This document shows, in pieces, positions 1-8,494 of a stretch of DNA of 33,453 nucleotides. Below the pieces are notes generated by a model, which made no database searches, was not told where the DNA came from, and saw only the letters and a list, made by a program, of their open reading frames with translations. The translations under genes were made by a program, and so were the position numbers. This DNA comes from Anaerolineales bacterium (GTDB taxonomy: Bacteria > Chloroflexota > Anaerolineae > Anaerolineales > Villigracilaceae). Each line of letters starts with the position of its first letter. Positions within the stretch are counted from its first letter, which is position 1. The stretch lies in the NCBI GenBank assembly GCA_022865905.1, contig JALHUM010000328.1, positions 1-33,453 of the forward strand, written 5' to 3'.

Positions 1-206
1 ATCCTTCACTCCCAAATGAACAGAAAAGTCAAATCTTGAGGATGGTTTTGCTTTTCACTAGAGGGGTGGTGCCCGCATGGTTGATAACACGATGGGGTAA
101 AATACGACACAATACCCGCGCGGGTGGATTGTGCGCGCATTTTTCAATAATGAGCTGGAACCTCTGTCATAAATACCTCCTGAATACCCCCGAAAGAAGC
201 TACTCC

Positions 207-3200
207 ATGAACGCAACTAAAAAAACGATTTTCATCGGCGACACACCGCTCAAGCAGACGGAAAAAGCTGTGAAGGGTGGGTATGTACCTCTGCTTGGCG
301 AGCCGTTCTATAAAATCGAGAACTTCAATGCGATGGAGCCATTTTTTATGACCATCGTTAGCAGTTCCGACCACTGGCTCTTCATCTCGTCCAATGGAGG
401 ATTATCGGCCGGGCGGGGCAGCACAGATCAGGCATTATTCCCGTACTATACTGAGGATAAAATCACGGATAATATTGAGTATACAGGCAGTAAAGCGGTC
501 CTGCTGGCCAGGCGTTTCCAGCGTACGAGCATTTGGGAGCCACTTTCAGATCGTCAGCGGGGCCATTATTCCACCATCCGGAATCTCTACAAAAACATCA
601 GCGGAACTGCGCTGGTATTTGAGGAACACAATCTCGACCTCGGGCTGACCTACCGCTATGCCTGGCTGACGAGTGAACGATTCGGTTTCGTCAAAACGAC
701 CTGGTTGGTCAACACGGTGGAGTCACCCTGCCAGGTGGAATTCTTGGATGGCCTCCAGAATATATTACCCGCCAATGTCACCGAGTTGACTCAAAACACA
801 TTTAGTTGTCTCCTGGATGCTTACAAGCGCAGCGAGGTGAATCCCCAAAGCGGGTTGGCTATCTTTGCCTTGAACTCAAGACTGACGGACAAAGCCGAAC
901 CCAGTGAATCGCTCCTGGCCACCACCGTGGCGCAGCTTGGCCTGGCTCAGGCAGATTATCTGCTTTCATCGGCGCAACTCGACCGTTTCCGCGCCGGGAA
1001 CGGCATTGCTCCAGAAACAGACATCCGCGGCCGGCGCGGGGCGTATTTCGTGCACACAACACTTGACCTGGCCCCTCAAGAAGATCGCACCTGGCATCTG
1101 ATCGCTGACATCCAGCAAGACAGTGCGGCGATTGCCCGTCGAAGCCAATGGCTGCGAGGTGACCAGGCGACTCTGATCCAAGAGTTGGAAAGCGACATCG
1201 TCTCCGGCCAGTCAAGCTTGTGGAAGATGGTTGCCAGCGCCGATGGTGTGCAGCTTTCCAATGACCGGTTATGTTCCGAGCATCATTTTGCGAATGTGAT
1301 GTTCAATGTGATGCGCGGCGGCGTCTTTGCAGACCAATACTGGATCAACTCCCTTGAGTTTATTGAGTTTGTGTCTGGGCGTAACTGTCCAGTCCTTAAA
1401 GAGTATCCCGGCTTCTTCGCGGCGTTGCCAGCCAGGATTCATGTGTCCGAGCTGCAAGCCAGAGCTGAGGCGACTGGTTCAGCGGACCTGATTCGTATGA
1501 GCTACGCTTATTTGCCCTTGACCTTCAGCCGCCGGCATGGCGATCCCAGCCGACCCTGGAATCGTTTTGCAATCAACATCAAGAAGCCTGACGGGACAAT
1601 GAAACTCGATTACGAAGGCAATTGGCGAGATATTTTCCAGAACTGGGAGGCGCTCGCCTATTCGTATCCCGAGTTCGCTGAAAGTATGATCAGCATTTTC
1701 CTGAATGCCACCACGGCGGATGGTTACAACCCCTACAGGATCACCCATCATGGCATTGAATGGGAAATACCGGAGCCGGGCAACCCCTGGGCAAATATCG
1801 GTTACTGGAGCGATCACCAAATTATTTATCTCCAAAAACTGATGGAAATCAGTGCCCGCGTGCACCCCGGGAAACTGCAACAGTCCCTGGCATGGCCTGT
1901 TTTCAGCTATGCCAACGTGCCTTATCGTCTCAAGCCTTATGAGGCCTTGCTGCAAAACCCGTATAACACCATCGAGTTCGATTGGGAATTGCAGCACGCC
2001 ATCGATGAGCAGGTGCTCCAGCGCGGAACGGATGCCAAACTGGTTAGCGGGGCAGATGGGCGAGTGCTGCATGCCAGCCTGGCGGAGAAATTGCTGACGC
2101 TATTACTCGCCAAATTGGTCAACTTCGTCCCCGAAGGCGGCATTTGGATGAATACCCAGCGCCCTGAATGGAATGATGCCAACAATGCCCTGGTTGGCAA
2201 AGGGCTGTCAATGGTGACGCTGTGCTATCTCCGGCGAACCCTCGCTTTTTGCCGGGAACTGTTCAGCCAAAGTGCAATCGGTGCTATCCCGATCCACACA
2301 GAGATTCATTCATTCTACACTCAGGCATTGGAAATCCTGGGCCGGTTCCAGCCTGTCATGCATGGCTCTTTCAATGACGGGCAACGCCGCGACATGATGG
2401 ATACGCTTGGGCAGGCAGGGAGTGACTATCGCTGGAGTTTTTACAAAAATGGTTTCTCCGGTGAGATTGCTGATCTTCCGGTGAAGGAAGTCGTCGCTTT
2501 TCTTGATCTGGCGCAGCTGTATGTCGAGCATTCCTTGCGAGCAAACCAGCGCCGCGACAACATGTACCACGCCTACAATATCCTGCACCTTGACGATAAC
2601 CGCGCCTCCATCAGCCATTTATGTGAAATGCTCGAAGGGCAAGTTGCCATACTTTCCTCGGGTATGCTATCAGCGGATGAATCATTGGCGCTGCTCTTGG
2701 CGCTGCGAAGTAGTGCACTCTTCCAGGCGGACCAGTACAGCTACATCCTTTACCCAGATCGCAGCTTGCCCGGTTTCATGCAAAAGAATAGCCTGACGCA
2801 GGAACAGGTGCAGCACCTGGCGCTTTTTGCAGCCTTGGCTGAGGCGCAGGATCAAACCCTCATCACTAGAGATGTCCATGGGATGGTTCACTTTAGCGGT
2901 CAAATCCGCAACTTTCACGATGTCAATTGCGCTTTGGAAGCGTTGAAGAGCCAACCCCGCTATGAAGAATTGGTGGAAGCGGAATTCGAAAAGATCAAAG
3001 CATTGTTCGAAGAGACTTTTCACCACGATGAATTCACCGGCCGTTCGGGAACATTCTTCGCATATGAGGGCTTGGGCAGCATTTATTGGCACATGGTTTC
3101 AAAGCTTCTTCTAGCCGCACAGGAAACCGCCCTGCGGTATAAGAATGAGGCTTCGGGCCGGTCGCTGGTTGATAGATATGTAGATATCCGGGGAGGCTTG

Positions 3201-3665
3201 GGTTTCAAAAAAACGCCGGATGCTTACGGAGCATTCCCTACCGATCCCTATTCGCACACGCCCAAAGGACAGGGAGCAAAACAACCGGGTATGACGGGCA
3301 TGGTCAAAGAGGCCATTCTTGCCCGGCAGGCTGAACTGGGATCTACCGTGGAGGACGGTAAATTGGTATTCGATAAGTTCCTACTCGACCCACAAGAGCT
3401 TCTCTCCACCCCCTCGGTGTTTTCCTATCTGGATGTTCATGGACGGCAGCAACAAATCGAACTGGAGGCCGGTAGCCTGGCTTACACCGTCTGCCAGACG
3501 CCGGTTGTGCTTGAAATCGCCAATGAAATGGGCATTATGGTGTACTTTTCAAATGCAACTCGCCAACACATCAAGGGGAACACGTTGGATGATGAAAACA
3601 GCAGGCATGTTTTCCTGCGGGATGGCTGTGTGCATCACCTAATCGTAACCTTTCCCAGCTCGTGA
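207..3665 (+). CDS. Large GH94-like (six-hairpin) glycoside phosphorylase/hydrolase-like protein
   Basis: The protein is 1152 aa from the ATG at 207. That start is chosen because a GAAAGAAG ribosome site lies 7 nt before it, whereas the longer in-frame extension to 36 reads as low-quality leader. Residues 64-84 (GGLSAGRGSTDQALFPYYTE) resemble the N-terminal beta-sandwich motif of GH94-type phosphorylases. Around residues 522-545 a YWSDHQIIYL motif resembles the WSDDHLWL catalytic-region motif of that clan, with its Asp in the place expected for the acid. Near residue 1008 lies a conserved-looking FPTDPYSHTPKGQG stretch. No signal peptide is visible, so it is probably cytosolic. It is longer than typical GH94 enzymes (about 800 aa). 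The resemblance is by motif only; the substrate and the choice between phosphorolysis and hydrolysis cannot be told. It stands alone, outside the tRNA-bounded arabinose segment. Confidence 0.55.
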   Translation: MNATKKTIFIGDTPLKQTEKAVKGGYVPLLGEPFYKIENFNAMEPFFMTIVSSSDHWLFISSNGGLSAGRGSTDQALFPYYTEDKITDNIEYTGSKAVLLARRFQRTSIWEPLSDRQRGHYSTIRNLYKNISGTALVFEEHNLDLGLTYRYAWLTSERFGFVKTTWLVNTVESPCQVEFLDGLQNILPANVTELTQNTFSCLLDAYKRSEVNPQSGLAIFALNSRLTDKAEPSESLLATTVAQLGLAQADYLLSSAQLDRFRAGNGIAPETDIRGRRGAYFVHTTLDLAPQEDRTWHLIADIQQDSAAIARRSQWLRGDQATLIQELESDIVSGQSSLWKMVASADGVQLSNDRLCSEHHFANVMFNVMRGGVFADQYWINSLEFIEFVSGRNCPVLKEYPGFFAALPARIHVSELQARAEATGSADLIRMSYAYLPLTFSRRHGDPSRPWNRFAINIKKPDGTMKLDYEGNWRDIFQNWEALAYSYPEFAESMISIFLNATTADGYNPYRITHHGIEWEIPEPGNPWANIGYWSDHQIIYLQKLMEISARVHPGKLQQSLAWPVFSYANVPYRLKPYEALLQNPYNTIEFDWELQHAIDEQVLQRGTDAKLVSGADGRVLHASLAEKLLTLLLAKLVNFVPEGGIWMNTQRPEWNDANNALVGKGLSMVTLCYLRRTLAFCRELFSQSAIGAIPIHTEIHSFYTQALEILGRFQPVMHGSFNDGQRRDMMDTLGQAGSDYRWSFYKNGFSGEIADLPVKEVVAFLDLAQLYVEHSLRANQRRDNMYHAYNILHLDDNRASISHLCEMLEGQVAILSSGMLSADESLALLLALRSSALFQADQYSYILYPDRSLPGFMQKNSLTQEQVQHLALFAALAEAQDQTLITRDVHGMVHFSGQIRNFHDVNCALEALKSQPRYEELVEAEFEKIKALFEETFHHDEFTGRSGTFFAYEGLGSIYWHMVSKLLLAAQETALRYKNEASGRSLVDRYVDIRGGLGFKKTPDAYGAFPTDPYSHTPKGQGAKQPGMTGMVKEAILARQAELGSTVEDGKLVFDKFLLDPQELLSTPSVFSYLDVHGRQQQIELEAGSLAYTVCQTPVVLEIANEMGIMVYFSNATRQHIKGNTLDDENSRHVFLRDGCVHHLIVTFPSS

Positions 3666-3967
3666 CGCGGCGGGGAGTCCGCACATCCATTCGAACCGCA
3701 ACGCCATCCTGCAGGCGCAGGACAGGACGCAGGCCGGCTGCCAGGGACAGTACAACGTCGGTCAGGACGACCAGGGGAAGACTATCAGCAGGATCAGGGC
3801 GAGTATGGTCATAGGGACCCTTTTGATTTGATATTTTGTCACACAATATGCCAGCATAAAATAAAAGGCTGTCAAGCCTCGGCTAAGTAATATTAGAGAA
3901 AAAGATTACTGCGGTGACTTGGATGAATTTCAATTTTCTTCGTGCTGATGAAATAAGAATAATGTGA
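3666..3967. other. Intergenic stretch with no convincing gene
   Basis: This 302 bp gap separates the plus-strand GH94-like gene from the minus-strand HicA-like gene. Its left half is GC-rich, and its minus strand reads as short overlapping open frames starting with a hydrophobic MTILALILLIVFPW peptide near 3811 that stops after 16 codons. This may be the remains of a small membrane-protein gene, but I recognise nothing. The composition turns sharply AT-rich from about 3830, which marks the edge of the AT-rich cassette. Confidence 0.4.
3858..3879 (-). terminator. Weak intrinsic terminator after the TIGR04255 cassette
   Basis: On the minus strand a short stem AGGCT-TGAC-AGCCT (3866-3879) is followed by the T-rich run TTTTATTTTA. 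It lies about 90 nt past the last stop of the minus-strand cassette. The stem is only 5 bp, so this is a modest call. Confidence 0.4.
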
Positions 3968-4273
3968 CTATCGGAGTCGAGATTTAATCTGTTCTCTGAC
4001 AATTCGTTCATAGGCTTCTCCACTCATTGGGCATCTTACTAAATTTGCATACTCACTTGTCTTAAGACGCACACTGTTCCTGCATACCTTTAACCATCCT
4101 GGCGATATAGATCCACTTCCTCCATGAATGTTAGGCATAGTGACGGTAAATTGCAACTTTCCATCCAAAAAGAAGTCTCCATGCTGCTCCCTTGTTCCGC
4201 GAATATTAGTGATAGCCAACTTCTTAGTCACGCTTGATACAATTTGCTTGGCTGTGAGATTTAGTGAACTCAT
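3968..4273 (-). CDS. Small HicA-like protein, possible toxin
   Basis: This is a 101 aa basic protein. The central part has the pattern of a HicA/dsRBD-like fold: a strand-rich segment (GDFFLDGKLQFTVTMP, about residues 32-47), then HGGSGSISPGWL, where HicA toxins carry a His-containing turn followed by a helix. It ends with a LVRCPMSGEAY motif. HicA toxins are small mRNA interferases of about 60-90 aa. The ATG overlaps the stop of the preceding HicB-like gene by 4 nt (ATGA), so the two are translationally coupled, but the order (HicB-like first) is reversed from the usual hicA-hicB. The gene is AT-rich and is the last of a three-gene unit. Toxin function is inferred from fold pattern and context; it may instead be an RNA-binding partner. 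Confidence 0.5.
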   Translation of the reverse strand: MSSLNLTAKQIVSSVTKKLAITNIRGTREQHGDFFLDGKLQFTVTMPNIHGGSGSISPGWLKVCRNSVRLKTSEYANLVRCPMSGEAYERIVREQIKSRLR

Positions 4274-4806
4274 TTCTTAACCCTAATATGTATTTCAAGA
4301 ACCCTTAATGTTTCTAATGCAAGCTCACCTAATATAGCTTTATTGCGAGAAGTAATATCAAAGTATAACTCGCAGATATTTTTCTTCAAATTGCTAATCG
4401 CTTCAGAGATTGTAGAGCCGATACCAAAACAATTTACTTCAGGCCATCGTGCCAAGCATTCTTCATCCATCTCTTCAAGAATAATCGGAATGGGTTTTAC
4501 TGGTTCAATGTTATCGTTTTTTAGGTCGTTAAGAGTGAGAGATGATACAAGAGGACGATTCAATAGTTGTTCTTTTATGAGCCGGATTTCTTCTGAGAGT
4601 TGTTTTATATCCGATGATAGTTGAAAAATAATCGAATAAATGTTTGTTTCGACGCCAAATGGTGAAAGAGGCCAACCTGTAGGTTGATCGAGAATCCTGT
4701 CATCGTATACTGATGCAGTTCCCGTGCTACCTGGAATAGATTGATTCTTATCAGCAACACTAGGATAGAAGCCCTCAAAGATAGATCTATTATTTTTGGT
4801 CAACAT
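4270..4806 (-). CDS. HicB-like protein with N-terminal extension
   Basis: This 178 aa protein has a C-terminal half (about residues 104-150) that follows the partial RNase H-fold pattern of HicB antitoxins: PIPIILEEMDEECLARWPEV, then a Gly-rich turn, then ISEAISNLKKNICELY. The first 55 residues are polar and probably disordered, and residues about 58-80 (LSSDIKQLSEEIRLIKEQL) look like a short coiled coil. No DNA-binding domain is obvious, unlike many HicB proteins. The start lies 13 bp after the TIGR04255 gene and is preceded by GAGAG. The role is inferred: an antitoxin or adaptor for the coupled downstream HicA-like protein, tethered to the upstream TIGR04255 protein. The HicB resemblance is moderate. 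Confidence 0.5.
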   Translation of the reverse strand: MLTKNNRSIFEGFYPSVADKNQSIPGSTGTASVYDDRILDQPTGWPLSPFGVETNIYSIIFQLSSDIKQLSEEIRLIKEQLLNRPLVSSLTLNDLKNDNIEPVKPIPIILEEMDEECLARWPEVNCFGIGSTISEAISNLKKNICELYFDITSRNKAILGELALETLRVLEIHIRVKK

Positions 4807-4819
4807 TATTTACTCTCAA

Positions 4820-5563
4820 TCATTGTATTGGCTGCAACAAGCCAATTTTCTCATCTCTTATCGACCATCGAAACACATCATAGCAATTTGTGTGGAATTT
4901 AACCAATATGTCAATTATGCTATTTACATCCATATCCAATGGTGTTTCTAAAACCGTAAAGTAATCAAAATCAAGGATTATTTTTGTATCAGGATCCCTA
5001 TTAAAATTCAACCTTATTGTTAGTTCATCTTTTTCTTCTTCTAACGACAATTGATAGTATGCTTTTTGGGGCAACGACCAAGCACTATTTAGAAGTAAGC
5101 AACTCAAATCATCATTCAAAATACTAAGTAGTTCATCCGGTCCTTTTAGTTTAGTGTTGTCATATGAAAATTGATTGATATATCTTAACCCTATTCTTGT
5201 CATTAGTATTTTTCCGTACACATTAGAAAAGATTTCTAAAAGATTCTCGGATTGTTCACGGAAAATATCCCAATGAGAATATTCTCTTGTTGATAAAGCA
5301 ATAAAATTAAACGCCAGTGATACGGACGATTTATCGCTAGCGGACTTAAATTCATATTCACTTGGTAGAGGTTGACTAGTATCCAACCCAACGGTTTGTC
5401 TAACAGCAAACATGGGGAAGCGATTTCGAATTTTGCTTTGGAAATCCGTAGGCAATTTTTGAACGATTTCCAGGAGCGGTGCAAAACTTATTTGGCAGAT
5501 AACCTCGCGGAGAGGAGAGTTCTTTAAAGGTAAATCTTTATAATGAAGAAAGTTAAGAGTCAT
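4820..5563 (-). CDS. TIGR04255 family protein
   Basis: This 247 aa protein opens with LKNSPLREVICQISFAPLLE, characteristic of the sporadically distributed TIGR04255 family, and closes with the typical region ending FRWSIRDEKIGLLQP. The biochemical role of the family is unknown, but its patchy distribution suggests mobile or accessory genes. No signal peptide or membrane segment is visible. The ATG at 5563 follows AGGTGG at a good distance. A possible -10 TATACT lies at 5595-5600 with a poor -35. It is the first gene of a three-gene unit (gaps of 13 bp and then a 4 bp overlap). The high AT content differs from the flanking genes and suggests horizontal arrival. Confidence 0.75.
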   Translation of the reverse strand: MTLNFLHYKDLPLKNSPLREVICQISFAPLLEIVQKLPTDFQSKIRNRFPMFAVRQTVGLDTSQPLPSEYEFKSASDKSSVSLAFNFIALSTREYSHWDIFREQSENLLEIFSNVYGKILMTRIGLRYINQFSYDNTKLKGPDELLSILNDDLSCLLLNSAWSLPQKAYYQLSLEEEKDELTIRLNFNRDPDTKIILDFDYFTVLETPLDMDVNSIIDILVKFHTNCYDVFRWSIRDEKIGLLQPIQ

Positions 5564-5610
5564 AAGACCACCTATTCTGAACCATTTAAGCTATAGTATA
5601 GCATCAATTA

Positions 5611-5866
5611 TTATTCACAAAATAAAGAAAAAAGCCCCGAATGGGGCATCCTGCCACTTATTCCGGCGGGGTTCATTCTTGGCCATCTTGATGGTGGCTT
5701 CATGTAGCTATCCAGCGCCTCGCGCCATAAAAAGCAGGTCCGGCCGATCTTTAAGCCTTCATTGCTCCCTTCTCGCATCATGCGGCGCACGTGTTAAATA
5801 TGGTACTTAAGCTTTCCGGCAGCCTCTTCTATTGATATGAAATCATTCAGATCTGGAATGGCTCAT
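5611..5866 (-). pseudogene. Broken excisionase-type (HTH_17) DNA-binding gene
   Basis: The minus strand encodes NDFISIEEAAGKLKYHI, then an in-frame TAA, then HVRRMMREGSNEGLKIGRT and LWREALDSYMK. This is the complete layout of a MerR-like/excisionase HTH_17 domain (ISxxEAAxxL, xVRRMxREG, KIGRTxLxxREALxxY) interrupted by a stop exactly between the two helices. The likely original ATG at 5866 (MSHS) is one frame off, so there is also a frameshift near the start. The frame would then run on to a TAA at 5611, through the terminator stem. The fragment lies between tRNA-Glu copy 1 and the TIGR04255 cassette, where an excisionase of an integrated element would be expected. Confidence 0.7.
5628..5647 (-). 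terminator. Intrinsic terminator between the HTH pseudogene and the TIGR04255 gene
   Basis: On the minus strand GCCCC-ATTC-GGGGC is followed directly by six T. It would stop transcription coming from tRNA-Glu copy 1 or the broken HTH gene before the TIGR04255 promoter, insulating the cassette. Confidence 0.75.
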
Positions 5867-5932
5867 TTCCACACTTTGAGATGCGGAGAAGGTGTTAATT
5901 ACCCTTCAATTTGATAACCTACTATTGTCCTG

Positions 5933-6005
5933 TGCCCCTATGGAGATTCGAACTCCAGCTTTAGCCTTGAAAGGGCTGCGTCCTGGTCCACTAGACGATG
6001 GGGGC
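5933..6005 (-). tRNA. tRNA-Glu (TTC), copy 1, probably defective
   Basis: The minus strand folds as tRNA-Glu: acceptor GCCCCCA, anticodon loop CTTTCAA (anticodon TTC), T-arm TGGAG-TTCGAAT-CTCCA, no encoded CCA. It is identical to copy 2 (18517-18589) except for one acceptor base: the 3' strand reads TAGGGGC instead of TGGGGGC, giving a C6-A67 mismatch. The upstream (minus-strand) flank carries two hairpins rather than a promoter, while copy 2 has a clear promoter. It may be transcribed poorly or not at all. Confidence 0.85.
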
Positions 6006-6010
6006 TTGTG

Positions 6011-6068
6011 ACACCGCTGGACTCATGCCAGCGGTGTGGCGTATGGCAGCTGGAAGCTGCCTACGCCG
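6011..6068. repeat. Twin hairpin insertion beside tRNA-Glu copy 1
   Basis: Two adjacent inverted repeats are visible. The first is CACCGCTGG/CCAGCGGTG (6012-6036, perfect 9 bp arms). The second is GGCGTATGGCAGCT/AGCTGCCTACGCC (6039-6068, one bulged base). Copy 2 of the tRNA has only AT between its 5' end and the shared flank CGAGCGGGGGGATTT, so about 60 bp appears to be inserted here. Confidence 0.7.
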
Positions 6069-6395
6069 AGCGGGGGGATTTCGGCCTGCTATTTCGAGGG
6101 GTTGCTATATCTGGAAAAGGAAACGGAGGCCGTCGCTCACGTGGAACATGCCTGGGCAGACGTGTACATGCCTGGCGTCGGTTGGTTGTCAATGGATCCC
6201 ACCTTGGGGCGCTCATCAATCTTCCGGGAGGCTTATTTTGCCCACCATACGCCAGAGCATATCGTCGTCACCATGGGACGGAACCCCTCTACACTGCGAG
6301 GCAGCAACTATTGGACCCATCTCTATTGGCCGGGCAATAGCACAAAGATACGTGTTGAAGCTGGGAAGTGGGAGATCAGGTTGGTTGAAAAGTAG
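6012..6395 (+). pseudogene. 3' remnant of a transglutaminase-like protease/transferase gene
   Basis: From the GTG at 6036 the frame encodes 119 aa. It includes EHAWADVYMPGVGWLSMDPT, the signature of bacterial transglutaminase-like domains: catalytic His (residue 38) and Asp (residue 54) with the GW between them. The catalytic Cys half, which should lie some 40 residues upstream of the His, is missing. Homology seems to begin only at GISACYFEGLLYLEKE (from about 6078), where intact proteins read GIPARYVEGLLYL. Upstream of that the frame runs through the twin hairpins and a stop at 6009. The gene was apparently cut at the tRNA-proximal junction, so it is presumably non-functional. Confidence 0.7.
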
Positions 6396-6513
6396 GGGGC
6401 TTTAAACCAGTCTCCCCTCATCCCTGGCCATGTCTTGTCAAAACAGGAGCAGGAATAAGGGGAGACGAGAACGGGAGAAAAAGGAGTGGTAATCCTTTCA
6501 GGTCCCGGTCAGA

Positions 6514-7566
6514 TTATTCCGTGCGTTTGCGCAGGTAGGTGTGCATAATCACCGAAAGGACGATAATCAATCCGTAGATTAGCTGCGTCCAGAAGCCGGT
6601 CAGGCCAACAGCAACGGTAGCGGCTTCGATGGCGCCAATGATGAAAGCCCCGATGAATGTACCCAAGATGGTGCCGGTACCGCCGAAGACGGATGTGCCA
6701 CCCAGGAAGACGGAGGCCAGAGTACGCAGCAGGTAACCTTCGCCCAGGCTGGGCCAGAAATAAGCCACGTGAAAACTGGCAACCACCCCAGCAAAGGCCG
6801 AGACCAAGCCTACCAGCATGAAGGCTTGGATGCGGGTGCGCCCGGTGTTGACGCCCATCAGTTCGGCGCTGTTGACGTTATCACCAATCAAATAAATGTG
6901 TGCGCCGAATTTGTGGCGGTTAAGTAGCACCCATCCAAGAACCACTATGATGACCAGCCAGATCATCTGCATGGGGAAGTAACCGCCGATTTTGCCGACC
7001 AGAGCCGGGTATAAAAAAGTTTCTTTGATATAACTCAGAGTGTAATTCGCGCCTTGCGTGAGAACCAACACAGCCCCACGCCAGAAGAACTGAGTACCGA
7101 TAGTGGCGACTAGCGAGGGAATCCCAAACCTGACGATGATCAAACCGTTAAGCCAACCGATGATGGTTCCAGCGAGCAAGGCAAAGACAAAAGCCAAAAT
7201 TACCCTCATCGATACGCTCTCAATACTGGTCTCTGTGGCATTATACACAAAAGAGAATGCCACCATACCCATGGCCATGATGGAAGGAAAAGAGAGATCC
7301 ATTTCGCCAGCGATGACGACTATTGTGAGTGGAATAGCCATGATCGCAAAGAAAGGAATGGTGGACATGAAAGCAAAGTAAATTCGAGACGACAGAAAAG
7401 TATTGGGGGCTGAAACGATAAAGACGATCCATAAGCCAAAGAAGACTCCCAGAATACCGAGCTGGGCGCCATTGGTGCGAATAAATTTTCCGAGGCTGAA
7501 AGTCTCTTTATAGGGCTGGCTGGCCTCGGAAGTGATCCCGCTGGTTTTAGAACTCATCGTATCCAT
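6514..7566 (-). CDS. Sugar ABC transporter permease (RbsC/AraH type)
   Basis: This 350 aa integral membrane protein of the BPD_transp_2 family (ribose/xylose/arabinose permeases) has about 8-10 hydrophobic segments. Family hallmarks are GEMDLSFPSIMAMGMV in the first third, NGLIIVRFGIPSLVATIGT, and GDNVNSAELMGVNT followed by LASVFLGGTSVFGGTGT, the cytoplasmic loop that contacts the ATPase. It lies 9 bp after the ATPase gene in the same unit. Two in-frame starts are possible: ATG 7566 is only one base from the AAGG, while ATG 7557 (MSSKTS) has better spacing, so the protein may be 347 aa. Pentose, probably L-arabinose, is inferred from the adjacent operon and shared operator-like sites. Confidence 0.9.
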   Translation of the reverse strand: MDTMSSKTSGITSEASQPYKETFSLGKFIRTNGAQLGILGVFFGLWIVFIVSAPNTFLSSRIYFAFMSTIPFFAIMAIPLTIVVIAGEMDLSFPSIMAMGMVAFSFVYNATETSIESVSMRVILAFVFALLAGTIIGWLNGLIIVRFGIPSLVATIGTQFFWRGAVLVLTQGANYTLSYIKETFLYPALVGKIGGYFPMQMIWLVIIVVLGWVLLNRHKFGAHIYLIGDNVNSAELMGVNTGRTRIQAFMLVGLVSAFAGVVASFHVAYFWPSLGEGYLLRTLASVFLGGTSVFGGTGTILGTFIGAFIIGAIEAATVAVGLTGFWTQLIYGLIIVLSVIMHTYLRKRTE

Positions 7567-7575
7567 CCTTGTTGG

Positions 7576-8331
7576 TTAGTCGAGGCTGCCAGTTTCTGCA
7601 ACGCGAATCATTTTTTCCATCAATGTGTCGAGAGTAATGTCTTTAGTTGAGAACTGACCGGCGATTCGGCCACGGTCGATGACCACCACCCTGTCGGCGA
7701 TATTGTATACGTGCAAGACATTGTGATCGATAAAAATGGCTGATTTACCTGCTTTTTTGATGTCGCGCACGAAATTTACAAGTTTGGCGGTTTCTTTGAG
7801 TGAGAGGCCCATGGTAGGCTCATCGAGGATGATGATTTCGGCATCAAAAAAGAGAGCGCGCACGATGGCAACGCCCTGTCTTTCGCCGCCCGAGAAGGTG
7901 CCAACACGCGATTCCGGATTTACAGCTGAGGAGGTGAAACCCATGGATTGAGTCATCAACCGGTGGGTTTCCTGTCTCATCTTTGTGATATCGAGGAGGC
8001 CCCACTTATTACTGAGTTCACGTCCCAGGAAGATGTTGCGCCACAAGGTTTGTAATTCGGCCAGGGCGCGTTCCTGGTAAACCGCTTCCACCCCCAATTG
8101 TCGGGCTTTTGAGACGGAAAGGTGATCTACTTTTCGACCATTGAATAGAATCACACCGGAGGTAGGCCGGTAATAGCCGGTGATGATCTTGATCAGGGTG
8201 GATTTTCCAGCTCCGTTATCACCTAGAAGGCCGACGATCTCGTTACGGCCTAGCTGAAAGTTGATGTCCTCAAGCGCCTGGACTTCTCCAAAGGATTTGG
8301 ATACGTTCCTAAGTTCTAGGCAATACTCCAT
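7576..8331 (-). CDS. Sugar ABC transporter ATP-binding protein, single domain
   Basis: This 251 aa ABC ATPase has all key motifs: Walker A GDNGAGKST (37-45), signature FSGGERQ (146-152), Walker B IIILDEP (166-172) and H-loop His203. Most importers of this class (RbsA, AraG, XylG) use a tandem ATPase of about 500 aa. Here there is one domain, as in the FrcA fructose type, so the transporter presumably works with an ATPase homodimer. The gene lies between the binding-protein gene and the permease. The start follows GGAG at a long distance. A palindrome and a long stem-loop lie between it and the binding-protein gene, and these may adjust expression relative to the binding protein. Confidence 0.92.
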   Translation of the reverse strand: MEYCLELRNVSKSFGEVQALEDINFQLGRNEIVGLLGDNGAGKSTLIKIITGYYRPTSGVILFNGRKVDHLSVSKARQLGVEAVYQERALAELQTLWRNIFLGRELSNKWGLLDITKMRQETHRLMTQSMGFTSSAVNPESRVGTFSGGERQGVAIVRALFFDAEIIILDEPTMGLSLKETAKLVNFVRDIKKAGKSAIFIDHNVLHVYNIADRVVVIDRGRIAGQFSTKDITLDTLMEKMIRVAETGSLD

Positions 8332-8465
8332 AATATTTATTATCTCCGTTCGAGCGTTTGATAAAACTTACATTATAGGAGTTTACGTGAAAAAGCAAAG
8401 TTCATCTTTGTCAGATTGCCTAGCAACTTTCCCCTGTAGGACAAGTACATTCTTGGGTGAAGAGA

Positions 8466-8480
8466 ATGTTATGATAACAT
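8466..8480. promoter_or_regulatory. Palindrome ATGTTAT-G-ATAACAT upstream of the ATPase gene
   Basis: This is a perfect 7 bp inverted repeat around one central base. Its TGTTAT/ATAACA arms match the outer part of the main lacI operator (TGTTATCG...CGATAACA at 10281-10312). It could be a secondary repressor site or chance in an AT-rich gap. Confidence 0.3.
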
Positions 8481-8494
8481 ATAATTGAATTACA

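Noticed and set aside
36-206. Longer N-terminus of the GH94-like protein
   Set aside because: No ribosome site is seen at 36, the residues look non-coding, and a good site precedes ATG 207.
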